Shown one piece after another: positions 8,039 to 16,074 of a stretch of DNA of 64,000 bases. The DNA lies in contig SPDP01000002.1 in NCBI GenBank assembly GCA_009360345.1, forward strand, positions 434,001 to 498,000, read 5' to 3'. Below the pieces are notes generated by a model. It was not told where the DNA came from. It saw nothing but the letters and a program-made list of their open reading frames with translations, and did not search any database. Source of the stretch: Alcaligenaceae bacterium SAGV5. GTDB lineage: Bacteria > Pseudomonadota > Gammaproteobacteria > Burkholderiales > Burkholderiaceae_B. Position numbers and translations under genes: made by a program. Every line of letters starts with the position of its first letter. Position 1 is the stretch's first letter.

Positions 8039-9912
8039 CGGCCGCGCGCATCGCGCAGCACCGCCGCGAGCGCCTGCCTGAGCACATCGCTGGTCACCGG
8101 CTTGTGCAAGACCGCAATACCGGCTTCGGCGATCTCGCGCAGCCGATCCGGCTTGGTCTCGCCCGTGACCAGCAGCCGCGCCGCGCGGCGGCCGTGCATG
8201 CCGGGGTGCGCGTCGAGCGCCCGCAGCACCTCGAGCCCGTTCTCGCCATCGCGCAGCAACAAGTCGGTGACCACCACGTCGGGCGGCCGCGCCCACTGCT
8301 CCGCCAGGGCCAGGACCTGCGCCCGGCTCTCGGCCACGGCCACCTCGGCCCCCCAGTTGCGCAGCACGAGCGACAACCCCTCGAGTATGTTCGGTTCGTC
8401 GTCGATCACGAGCACGAACATGCCGGTGAAATCGATCTGCGCGCCCTGCGCCGGGCAGGGCGGAGGCGCTTCGGCCGGCGCCGCCGCCGGCGCGACCACA
8501 GACACCACCGTGCCCCGGCCCACGCGCGACTGCAGCCGCAACGGCATGTCCAGCAGGTCGCACAGCCGGCGCACCGTCGCCAGGCCAAGCCCCAGCCCCC
8601 GCGATCCGCGCGAGCTGGACGCATCGACCTGATAGAACTCCTCGAACACCTTGTGCTGATGCTCCGGCGCGATGCCCACGCCCGTGTCCCACACGCCGAT
8701 GCGCATGCCTCCCGCCCCGTCCCGGCGGGCCCCGACCAGCACGCCGCCCTGCGCGGTATGGCGCAGCGCATTGCTGACGAGGTTGTTCAGGATGCGGGAC
8801 AGCATGACGTAATCGCAATCGACCCAGGCATCGGTCTTGCGAACCACCAGCCGCAGTCCCTGTTCTTCGGCCTGGGGGCGGAAATTGCGGCTGATGTCGT
8901 CGAACAGGCGGTCCAGCGGAAACACGGCGCGCTGCACGCGCACCGCGCCCGCGTCGATCTGGGACAGGTTGAGCAGCTCGGAGAACAGGCGGTCCAGCGA
9001 ATGCACGCACTCCTGGATGGATGCGATGCAAGCCAGGCGCGGCGGATCGGTCTCGTCCGAGCGCAGGGCGTCCGCGAACAGGGTCAGCGCATGCAGGGGC
9101 TGGCGCAGATCATGGCTGGCCGCGGCCAGCAGGCGCGTCTTGCCCTGGTTGGCGGCTTCCAGCTGGGCATTCTTCAAGGCCAGTTCCTGGGTGGCCTGCG
9201 CGATCTGGCTTTCCATGGTCCTGCGGCTGTCCGCCAGCGCCTGGGCCGCCACCTTGAAACCGTGCTGCAGGCGGCCGACCTCGGCGGTGGCGCCGGTCTC
9301 GACCTCGACCTCCTCGCCTTCGCCCAGCCGGTCGACGACCTCGGCCAGCTTGCGTATGGGCGCGCTGATGCGCCGGGCCGCCCACCATCCCGCGATGCCC
9401 ACGCCCAGCAGGCTGGCCCCCAGCAGCGCCGCCAGGGTGGACCACAGGTTGCGGCGCGCCGCGGCGACGGAATCCAGGTCGAACTCCACCATGACCTCGC
9501 CCGCCCGCGCCGACTCCTCGCTGTCTATGGGCTCCAGCACCTCGAGTCCCGGCGGATCGGTAGGCTTGGTCCAGAAACCCGACTGGGCGACGATCTCGCC
9601 ATCCAGGGTCCGTATCTGCACCTGCCGCACGCCCGGCTGCTGGCTGCCGACCCGGGCAGCGTTGAGCAGGGCGCGGCGATCCATGCGCATCAGCGACGTA
9701 CGCGACAAGGTGGCCACCTGGCGCGCCACGGCCCGCGCGTTGTTCTCGGTCAGGCGGGTGAGTTCGGTCAGGTGATGGCGCGCCAGCACCGACATCGCGA
9801 GCAGGATGGCTACCGCCGCCGGCACCAGGCTGAGCAGCATCAACCGCACGGCAAGCGGCATGCCGCCGACCCAGCGGCGGGAAAGATCGGCGAAACGTGA
9901 CGTCGCGGCCAT
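8023..9912 (-). CDS. Hybrid sensor histidine kinase with C-terminal receiver (kinase 1)
   Basis: A ~629-residue membrane kinase. A first membrane helix (LAVRLMLLSLVPAAVAILLA) leads into a ~150-residue periplasmic sensor, then a second helix (TLAALLGASLLGVGIAGWWA), HAMP, HisKA with ASHDLRQPLHA (His about 268), HATPase (NNLVSNALRH, DTGVGIA, GLGLGLATV) and a receiver domain (VIDDEP, VVTDLLL, LVTGE, LHKP). All phosphotransfer residues are present and there is no DNA-binding domain. The open frame continues upstream to 11025, but it is antisense to the PhnD-like gene, so ATG 9912 is used; its ribosome site is weak and the start is uncertain. It is divergent from a periplasmic binding protein gene that probably supplies its signal, and convergent with tssE. 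Confidence 0.88.
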   Translation of the reverse strand: MAATSRFADLSRRWVGGMPLAVRLMLLSLVPAAVAILLAMSVLARHHLTELTRLTENNARAVARQVATLSRTSLMRMDRRALLNAARVGSQQPGVRQVQIRTLDGEIVAQSGFWTKPTDPPGLEVLEPIDSEESARAGEVMVEFDLDSVAAARRNLWSTLAALLGASLLGVGIAGWWAARRISAPIRKLAEVVDRLGEGEEVEVETGATAEVGRLQHGFKVAAQALADSRRTMESQIAQATQELALKNAQLEAANQGKTRLLAAASHDLRQPLHALTLFADALRSDETDPPRLACIASIQECVHSLDRLFSELLNLSQIDAGAVRVQRAVFPLDRLFDDISRNFRPQAEEQGLRLVVRKTDAWVDCDYVMLSRILNNLVSNALRHTAQGGVLVGARRDGAGGMRIGVWDTGVGIAPEHQHKVFEEFYQVDASSSRGSRGLGLGLATVRRLCDLLDMPLRLQSRVGRGTVVSVVAPAAAPAEAPPPCPAQGAQIDFTGMFVLVIDDEPNILEGLSLVLRNWGAEVAVAESRAQVLALAEQWARPPDVVVTDLLLRDGENGLEVLRALDAHPGMHGRRAARLLVTGETKPDRLREIAEAGIAVLHKPVTSDVLRQALAAVLRDARGRYLTA

Positions 9913-9946
9913 GCGAAGACGGGAAGTGGAGGTCTCGTGATTGTGG

Positions 9947-9994
9947 ATAGGCCCGTTCGCCAAGACAAGCGAATTCGATTTTTGCGGATTCTGT
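9947..9994 (+). promoter_or_regulatory. ATAGGCC element in the divergent kinase 1 / PhnD-like region
   Basis: ATAGGCCCGTTCGCC starts at 9947, and 37 bases after its GGCC lies GATTCTGT (9987), a weak match to the TAGACTGC boxes seen at the same spacing before mltA, tssF and the 25197 gene. It is 35 bases upstream of the kinase start and could serve either gene. Confidence 0.35.
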
Positions 9995-10071
9995 TGCCAA
10001 ATATGTCCCCCCCTTCCTGCCTTCGCGTGTTGATGCGATGATCCCTGGCCCCGGTCCACGCTCCCGCCATC

Positions 10072-11091
10072 GTGCATACGTTCGCCCAGTTTTTCGTTCG
10101 CAGGATGTCGTTTGCCCTCATGTTCGCCGGTCTTGCGCTGGGGGTCCTGCCGGAGGCCTCCGGGGCCCAGGAGGCCGCGCTTCGCTTCGGCGTACTGCCG
10201 CTGGGAGGCGCGCTGGAATCGCGCCAGGACTGGAAGCCCCTGCTGGACGACCTGGGAGACGCGCTGGGCCGCCCCGTCGTTGCCCAGTCCTTCACCTCGT
10301 ACGAGGGACTGCGCCTGGCCATGCAGGAGAACCGGGTCGACCTGGCCTTCGTGTCGGGCAAGCTCGCGCTCGAAGCCGTGCTGCAGTACGGCATGACGGT
10401 CCTGAACCAGGTCGTGCGGCCGGACGGCCTGCCCGGCTACCGCTCGGTCCTGATCGTCCGCAAGGACGGCCCCATCCGCGACCTGGACGACGTCCTGAAC
10501 CAGCCCGGCAAATGGCGCCTGGGCCTGGGCGAGACGCAATCCATGTCGGGCTACGTCATCCCCCAGTTGCAGTTGTTCTCGCCCCGCAACATCGCGATCG
10601 AACGTCACTTCCCCAGCGAGCTCGTCGATGGCCACCAGGGCACGGCGCTGGCCGTCGCCAACGGCGACGTGGACGTCGCCACCAACAACACCGCCGACCT
10701 GGACCGCTTCCGCACCCACTTCCCCCAGGAGGCCGCGCGCCTGAAGATCATCTGGGAGTCTGACCTCATTCCTCACGGGGCCATCGTCATGCTTCTGGGC
10801 TTCTCGGACGCGATGCGCGACAAGGTGCGCACCTTCCTGAGCGGCTACGGCCAGAGCGCCGGCACGCGGGGCGACGCCGAACGCGTGGTGCTGAGCCGGC
10901 TGCACGGACTGGCCGGCCTCCCGCCCGCCGACAACCGCATGCTGCTGCAGGTATTGCGATTGGAATACCAGCTCGCGCAGCGCCAGGCCATCCTGGGCCA
11001 ATGGGTATCGGAGCAGGCCCGGCAATCCCGGCTGGCGCGGCTCGCCGCCGAGTACGAGGACCAGCGGCAGCGGCTCGCACCCGCACCCTAG
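10072..11091 (+). CDS. PhnD-like periplasmic substrate-binding protein
   Basis: A 339-residue exported protein. The signal peptide (FVRRMSFALMFAGLALGVLPEASGA) probably ends near residue 32. The mature part has the PhnD-type layout: LRFGVLPLGGALESRQDWKPL, SYEGLRLAMQENRVDLAFVSG, DVATNNTADLDRF, and a helix-rich C-terminus. Such proteins bind phosphate, phosphite or phosphonate-like ligands for ABC importers, but no permease or ATPase is nearby. Being divergent from a hybrid kinase suggests a sensing partner instead (inference). The start is GTG; an internal ATG at residue 12 is an alternative. The last ~60 residues are Gln/Arg/Ala-rich and coil-like. Confidence 0.8.
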   Translation: MHTFAQFFVRRMSFALMFAGLALGVLPEASGAQEAALRFGVLPLGGALESRQDWKPLLDDLGDALGRPVVAQSFTSYEGLRLAMQENRVDLAFVSGKLALEAVLQYGMTVLNQVVRPDGLPGYRSVLIVRKDGPIRDLDDVLNQPGKWRLGLGETQSMSGYVIPQLQLFSPRNIAIERHFPSELVDGHQGTALAVANGDVDVATNNTADLDRFRTHFPQEAARLKIIWESDLIPHGAIVMLLGFSDAMRDKVRTFLSGYGQSAGTRGDAERVVLSRLHGLAGLPPADNRMLLQVLRLEYQLAQRQAILGQWVSEQARQSRLARLAAEYEDQRQRLAPAP

Positions 11092-11094
11092 GTC

Positions 11095-11142
11095 ATACCC
11101 CCTAGGTAGTATGGAACGGACGCGGGCGAAGCGTCACACTGC
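11095..11142 (+). promoter_or_regulatory. mltA promoter with palindromic operator-like site
   Basis: ATACCCCCTAGGTAGTAT (11095-11112) is centred on CCTAGG with TAC/GTA flanks. CACACTGC at 11135 lies at the same offset (37 from the base after ATA) as the -10-like boxes of tssF and the 25197 gene. A second CCTAGGTCATA half lies at 11087. ATG is 37 bases downstream of the -10-like box. Confidence 0.45.
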
Positions 11143-11171
11143 ATGGTCAGGATTCTGTCGGGAGAAGCGCC

Positions 11172-13052
11172 ATGACGCCCGCGACCAGCCATGTTCGAAC
11201 CGGCCCGCCACGGCGGCCCATGCGGGGCCGGCTGCCCAAGACGACAATTGCCGCCGGCCTGCTGGCGCTGGCCGCATGCACCGGCCCGGCCACGCAGCAG
11301 CCGGCACCCGTCGCGCCATCGGCCGCGGCGCCCGCCGCCTCGGCACCGCCCACGTCCTCGAAGCCGTCCGCGCCGCCGGGTGCCGCGCGCCCGGTGCCGG
11401 CAGCCGCGCCGGCGGCCCCCGACGCCGCCTCCGCTCCTGCCCGTGAACAAACCCCGCCGGACGACCTGGGAACGCCTTTTTCCACCCGCTATGCCCGCTT
11501 CGAGCCGGTGCCGTTCTCGGCCCTGCCCGGCTGGTCCGCGGACTCCGCGCGCGAAAGCCTGAACGCTTTCCGCCAGAGCTGCCTGGCCCTGGGAAAGAAG
11601 CCGGTCTGGGATGACCTGTGCGCCGCCGCCGGCCGCATCGAAACGATCGACGACCCGGGCATCCGCCGCTTCTTCGAGCAGCGCTTCCACGCCTACTCCA
11701 TGCAGAACCCGGACCAGAGCGACGAAGGCGTCATCACCGGCTATTACGAGCCGCTGCTGGAAGGCAGCCGCACCCGCAGTTCCCGCTATCCCTATCCCGT
11801 CCATGGCGTGCCCGCCGACCTGCTGTTCCTGGACGCCCAGGTGGCGGCCGCGGGCAAGCGGCAGTGGCTCCGGCTGGACGACCGCCGCCTGACGCCGGCC
11901 GCGCCCGGGTCGCCCGGCGCCCGCCAGTACGACGTGGACATGGGCGACCTGACGCCCGGCATCCGCGACAAGCGCTACCGCGTGCGGGCCGAGGGCGGCC
12001 GCATCGTGCCCTACTGGTCGCGCCAGGCCATCGAGCGGCGCGCGCTGGATGCCCAGGTACTCGCCTGGGTGAACGATGCCTATGCCCTGTATTCGCTGCA
12101 GATCCAGGGTTCCGGCAAGATCCGGCTGGCCGGTGGCGAGACCCTGCGCGTCGCCTATGGCGAACAGAACGGCCATCCTTTCCTGCCCCAGGCATCGAGC
12201 GCCGACACCGCCACCGTCGGCGCCGCGATCAAGACCCGCGGCCTGGCGCTGGGAGCCAGCAGTGCCGCCGCCACCTCATCGGCCGCGCTGCCGATGGCCA
12301 CCCCGCAAACCGCCCCCGCCATCCAGCGCGATCCCGACGTGGCGCGCATCATCGCCGCCTTGCAGGGACGCGGCAGCGGCGCGGCGGCGCGTCCGGCCGC
12401 GCCCGCCGCAACCCCCGTGGCGCCCGTGGCGCCCGTGGCCCCGGCGGCCCCGGCGGCCAGCCGGCCGGCGGCTCCCGATCCGGAGGTCGCCGCCATCATC
12501 GCGGCACTGGGGGGAAACACATCGGCCCGACCCGCCGCGAGTCCGGCGCCGGCGCCCGCCTCCGCTCCCGGCGACGCCTCGCCCGCCGCCATGGGCGGGA
12601 CCGGCCAGACAACCGGCATCCCCGACCCCAGCTACGTTTTCTTCCGCCTGATCCCGGACGGCCCGCAAGGCCCGCTGGGCGCGTTGGGCGTCCCGCTGAC
12701 GGCGGGCCGCTCGATCGCCGTGGATCCTCGCACCACGCCGCTGGGCTACCCGGTCTTCGTCTCCACCGGCGGCTCCTCCCCCTCGGCCGGCGCCGTCAAC
12801 CGGCTGATGTTCGCGCAGGACACCGGCGGCGCCATCCGCGGCACGGTGCGCGCCGATTACTTCTGGGGCTTCGGCCCCACGGCGGGAGACCGGGCTTCGC
12901 GCATGAAGGAAACCGGCCGCATGTGGCTGCTGCTCCCGCGCGACCTCCAGACCTCGGCCATGACGGCGGCGGTACGCACCCGCTCGCTGGGCGGGCCCGC
13001 GGCCCTGGCCGAATGCGTGGTTCCCGATCCGGACAATTGCGTGGAGCAATAA
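11172..13052 (+). CDS. mltA: MltA-type lytic murein transglycosylase with Ala/Pro-rich insertion
   Basis: A 626-residue lipoprotein (lipobox LALAAC near residue 35), much longer than usual MltA (~360-400). A long Ala/Pro linker (residues ~38-95) leads to the MltA domain (GVITGYYEPLLEGSRTRS, SLQIQGSGKIRL, YGEQNGHPFLP). After this the usual short helical segment is replaced by about 110 Ala/Pro-rich residues containing two copies of DP(D/E)VA.IIAAL. The 3D-like domain then resumes (SYVFFRLIPDGPQGPLG, FAQDTGGAIRGTVRADYFWGFG), with the catalytic Asp about residue 550. The enzyme cleaves the glycan backbone of peptidoglycan. Its place between tssE and tssF suggests local wall opening for T6SS assembly (inference). 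Ribosome site GGGAGAAG. Confidence 0.88.
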   Translation: MTPATSHVRTGPPRRPMRGRLPKTTIAAGLLALAACTGPATQQPAPVAPSAAAPAASAPPTSSKPSAPPGAARPVPAAAPAAPDAASAPAREQTPPDDLGTPFSTRYARFEPVPFSALPGWSADSARESLNAFRQSCLALGKKPVWDDLCAAAGRIETIDDPGIRRFFEQRFHAYSMQNPDQSDEGVITGYYEPLLEGSRTRSSRYPYPVHGVPADLLFLDAQVAAAGKRQWLRLDDRRLTPAAPGSPGARQYDVDMGDLTPGIRDKRYRVRAEGGRIVPYWSRQAIERRALDAQVLAWVNDAYALYSLQIQGSGKIRLAGGETLRVAYGEQNGHPFLPQASSADTATVGAAIKTRGLALGASSAAATSSAALPMATPQTAPAIQRDPDVARIIAALQGRGSGAAARPAAPAATPVAPVAPVAPAAPAASRPAAPDPEVAAIIAALGGNTSARPAASPAPAPASAPGDASPAAMGGTGQTTGIPDPSYVFFRLIPDGPQGPLGALGVPLTAGRSIAVDPRTTPLGYPVFVSTGGSSPSAGAVNRLMFAQDTGGAIRGTVRADYFWGFGPTAGDRASRMKETGRMWLLLPRDLQTSAMTAAVRTRSLGGPAALAECVVPDPDNCVEQ

Positions 13053-13081
13053 GGTCCGGCTGCGCTCCGATGCCACGAGTA

Positions 13082-13129
13082 ATAGGCCATTCGGCGAATG
13101 GCCCGGGGCGCCGTCCCCTCCTAGACTGC
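13082..13129 (+). promoter_or_regulatory. tssF promoter with ATAGGCC dyad
   Basis: ATAGGCCATTCGGCGAAT includes the perfect dyad GGCCATTC-GGC-GAATGGCC (13085-13103). TAGACTGC at 13122 is 37 bases after the start of GGCC and 36 bases before the tssF ATG. This is the clearest copy of the shared T6SS promoter layout. The dyad has no T-tract, so it is not a good terminator for mltA. Confidence 0.55.
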
Positions 13130-13157
13130 CTACTCCAAAGCGCCGGACCGTCTCCCC

Positions 13158-14990
13158 ATGCTCGAGGAACTTCTTCCCTACTATGAAGACGAGCTCACGC
13201 ATCTGCGCAAGCTCTCGAAGGAGTTCGCCGCGCGCTATCCCAAGATCGCGGCGCGGCTGCTGCTGGACGGCGACGTCTACGAAGACCCGCACGTCGAACG
13301 CCTGATCGAGTCTTTCGCGTTCATCGCCTCGCGCATCCACAAGAAGCTGGACGACGACTTCCCGCAGATCACCGAGGCATTCCTGTCGGTGCTGTATCCG
13401 CACTTCCTGCGGCCGGTGCCCTCGATGTCGATCGCCCAGTTGCTGCTGGCGCCGGGCGCCGAACTGAGCGGCGCGCAGCGCGTCGAGCGCGGCACCACGC
13501 TGCTGACCCGCCCCGTGCAGGGCGAGCCCGTGCGTTACCGCAATGCCTGGCCGGTGGAGGTCTGGCCGCTGGAAGTGACGGCCGCCCGATGCGAGTCCAT
13601 CGAACGGTCGGCCTTCGCGCTGCGCGGCGCGGAGACGGCCGCCACCATCAGCGTGCGCGTGGAGACCCGGGGCCAGGCCAGCTTCGCCCAACTGGGCGTC
13701 GATACCCTGCGCTTCTATCTCGACGGCGAAAGCCCGCTGGTGCATGCGCTGCATGAGCTGCTGCTCAACAGCACCAGCCGCGTGCAGATCGTGCCGGCCG
13801 AGGGGCAGCCCCCGGCGGAACCGCTGGAGCTGCCCGCCTCCTGCCTGCGCCCGGTGGGATTCGGCGAAGGCGAAGGGCTGCTGGACTACGACCCACGCTC
13901 GTTCCTGGGCTATCGGCTGATCCAGGAATACTTCGTCCTGCCGGAGAAATTCCTGTTCGTGGACCTGACCGGCCTGGACCTGCGCCGCTACGCCCGCGGC
14001 ATCGACATACGCTTCCTGCTCGCGCCCTTCGGCCGCCAGGAGCGCCTGGGCCGGCTGGAGCAGACGGTGGGCCGCGATACCTTCAAGCTCCACTGCACGC
14101 CCATCGTCAACCTGTTCCCGCAACCCGCCGAGCCGGTACGGTTGACGCACGAACTGCACGAGTATCCCGTGATCCCCGACGTGCGGCGGCCGCTGGGACT
14201 CGAGGTCTATTCGGTGGACGGCGTGCGCCGGCACACCCGCGGCGTGTCCCAGGAACAGGTGCGGGAATTCCTGCCCTTCTTCTCGGTGGCGCATGGCATC
14301 GAACAGGAACCGGGCACGTACTGGATCGCCCGCCGTGTGCCTTCGCCGCAGCCTTCGGACGAGGGAACGGACATGCGCATCGCACTGGTCGACAAGGACA
14401 TGGATCCCCGCGTGCCGTCCGTGGACACGCTGTCCATCATGCTGACCTGCACCAACCGCGACCTGCCCGCGCTCCTGCCCTTCGGCGGCGAAGACAGCAA
14501 CCTGCAGCTCGAAGACGCCGGCGCTGTTTCCGGCGCGCGCCTCCTGAAAAAGCCGACCGCCACCTGGCGCGCGCCCATGCGGCTCGCCAACCAGTGGCGG
14601 CTGATCTCCCATCTGGCACTGAACCATCTGTCCATCGTCGAGGACGGGCGCGAAGCGCTGCTGGAGATCCTGAGCCTGTACAACTTCACCGATTCGGCCA
14701 GCCTGCGCAAACAGATCGCCGGCATCGTCGACGTGGCCGGCTCGCCGTCGGTCGCGCGCGTGGGCGCGGCACCCCGCCAGGCCTTCGTGCGCGGCACCGA
14801 CATCACCCTGACCTTCGACGAAAGCCAGTACGTCGGATCGGGTGTCTATCTGCTGGCCTGCGTGCTCGACCGCTTCTTCGGGCTGTACTGCACCGCGAAC
14901 TCCTGGACCCGGCTGACCGTGCGCACCTTGCAGCGCGAAGCCGCCATGGCCACCTTCGCCCCGCGGTCGGGCGACCAGCACCTGGTGTAG
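13158..14990 (+). CDS. tssF: T6SS baseplate protein TssF
   Basis: A 610-residue protein with the diagnostic TssF/VasA start MLEELLPYYEDELTHLRKLSKEFAARYPKIAARL, followed by DPHVERLIESFAFIASRIHKKLDDDFPQITEAFL and YPHFLRPVPSMSI. TssF and TssG form the wedge complex of the baseplate. Length is normal. It opens the second T6SS transcription unit; tssG starts 4 bases after its stop. Confidence 0.97.
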   Translation: MLEELLPYYEDELTHLRKLSKEFAARYPKIAARLLLDGDVYEDPHVERLIESFAFIASRIHKKLDDDFPQITEAFLSVLYPHFLRPVPSMSIAQLLLAPGAELSGAQRVERGTTLLTRPVQGEPVRYRNAWPVEVWPLEVTAARCESIERSAFALRGAETAATISVRVETRGQASFAQLGVDTLRFYLDGESPLVHALHELLLNSTSRVQIVPAEGQPPAEPLELPASCLRPVGFGEGEGLLDYDPRSFLGYRLIQEYFVLPEKFLFVDLTGLDLRRYARGIDIRFLLAPFGRQERLGRLEQTVGRDTFKLHCTPIVNLFPQPAEPVRLTHELHEYPVIPDVRRPLGLEVYSVDGVRRHTRGVSQEQVREFLPFFSVAHGIEQEPGTYWIARRVPSPQPSDEGTDMRIALVDKDMDPRVPSVDTLSIMLTCTNRDLPALLPFGGEDSNLQLEDAGAVSGARLLKKPTATWRAPMRLANQWRLISHLALNHLSIVEDGREALLEILSLYNFTDSASLRKQIAGIVDVAGSPSVARVGAAPRQAFVRGTDITLTFDESQYVGSGVYLLACVLDRFFGLYCTANSWTRLTVRTLQREAAMATFAPRSGDQHLV

Positions 14991-14994
14991 CGAC

Positions 14995-16074
14995 ATGGCC
15001 GCTCCCGTCCACAGCCACCTCGCCCTGCTGGAAGCGCATCCGGAACGATATGGATTCTTCCAGGCCGTGCGGCTGCTGCTGCGCGGCGCGGGCGTACCCG
15101 CGGGGACGCGGGTGATCCCACCCGGCACGCTGCGCTTCGGCACGACGCTGGGACTGTTCTTCCCGCCCAACGAGATCGCCTCCATCGCCCGGCCGGCATG
15201 GGCCGGCACCGACGGCCCGCAATTGATGCGGGTGAACTTCATGGGCCTGGCCGGCCCCTCCGGAGTCCTGCCGCGCCACTATACCGAGTGGCTGATGGCC
15301 CTGCGCCAGGCGCGCGACCCGGCCGCGCAGGATTTCCTGGACTTGTTCAATCACCGGCTGATCGAGCTTTTCTGGCGCGCCTGGGCGCGCCATCGCCCCG
15401 AGGTGGCGCTGGAATCGGACGCGGAATCGGGCGTGCACCGCCACGTCTACGACCTGATAGGCATGGGGACGCCCCACCTGTACGGCAGCCTGTTTCCGCG
15501 CCGCGGGACCGAATCCCGCGCGCGGCGGCGTCCGCTGCCCGGCGCGGCGCTGGGCTACTACGCCGGCCTGCTGTCGCAGCGGCCGCACGGCGCCGGGTCG
15601 CTGGCGCAGGTCATGAGCGACTATCTGGGCGCGCCGGTCGCGGTGGAAAGCTGCGTCGGCACCTGGCAGGACGTACCCGCCGGCGACCGCACGCGCCTGG
15701 GCCGGCAGGCCGCGGCGCTGGGGCGGGAGTGCGTGCTCGGCAGCCGCTTCTGGGACCGGCAGAGCACGCTGCGGCTGCGGGTGGGGCCGCTGCGACGCCG
15801 CCATTTCGAGCAATTGCTCCCGCCGGCCGACAAGCGGGCGGGCTGGATGGACGGCACGGTAGAGCTGGCACGGTTCATGACCGGACTGGCGCTGGACCTG
15901 CGCATCCGGCTGGCGGTCCGCGCCGACGAAGTCCGGCCGGCGCGGCTGGGCGGCGCCGCGCCGGATGCCGCCCGCCTGGGCTGGAATACCTGGCTGGGCG
16001 GACGGCGCAGCCCGCGGCCGGCGGACGACTGCGAATTTCAATTCAGCGCAACGGGAGGCCAGTCATGGCGGTGA
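14995..16074 (+). CDS. tssG: T6SS baseplate protein TssG
   Basis: A 359-residue TssG/VasB protein: FFQAVRLLLRGAGV near the start, then FGTTLGLFFPPNEIASI, the VNFMGLAGPSGVLPRHYTEWL block and a C-terminal NTWLGG. It partners TssF in the baseplate. The 3' end overlaps the clpV start by 10 bases, so translation is probably coupled. The protein is notably Arg-rich in the second half (RRGTESRARRRPLP). Confidence 0.95.
   Translation: MAAPVHSHLALLEAHPERYGFFQAVRLLLRGAGVPAGTRVIPPGTLRFGTTLGLFFPPNEIASIARPAWAGTDGPQLMRVNFMGLAGPSGVLPRHYTEWLMALRQARDPAAQDFLDLFNHRLIELFWRAWARHRPEVALESDAESGVHRHVYDLIGMGTPHLYGSLFPRRGTESRARRRPLPGAALGYYAGLLSQRPHGAGSLAQVMSDYLGAPVAVESCVGTWQDVPAGDRTRLGRQAAALGRECVLGSRFWDRQSTLRLRVGPLRRRHFEQLLPPADKRAGWMDGTVELARFMTGLALDLRIRLAVRADEVRPARLGGAAPDAARLGWNTWLGGRRSPRPADDCEFQFSATGGQSWR

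Noticed and set aside
9913-11025. Upstream extension of kinase 1 to 1,000 residues
   Set aside because: The extension runs antisense through the PhnD-like gene and adds no domain; the membrane helix that begins the kinase lies after 9912.
13085-13103. The GGCCATTC-GGC-GAATGGCC hairpin as an mltA terminator
   Set aside because: No T run follows, and it coincides with the shared promoter element of tssF, so an operator is more likely.
12276-15242. A 988-codon open frame on the minus strand
   Set aside because: Antisense to mltA and tssF, with no family features.
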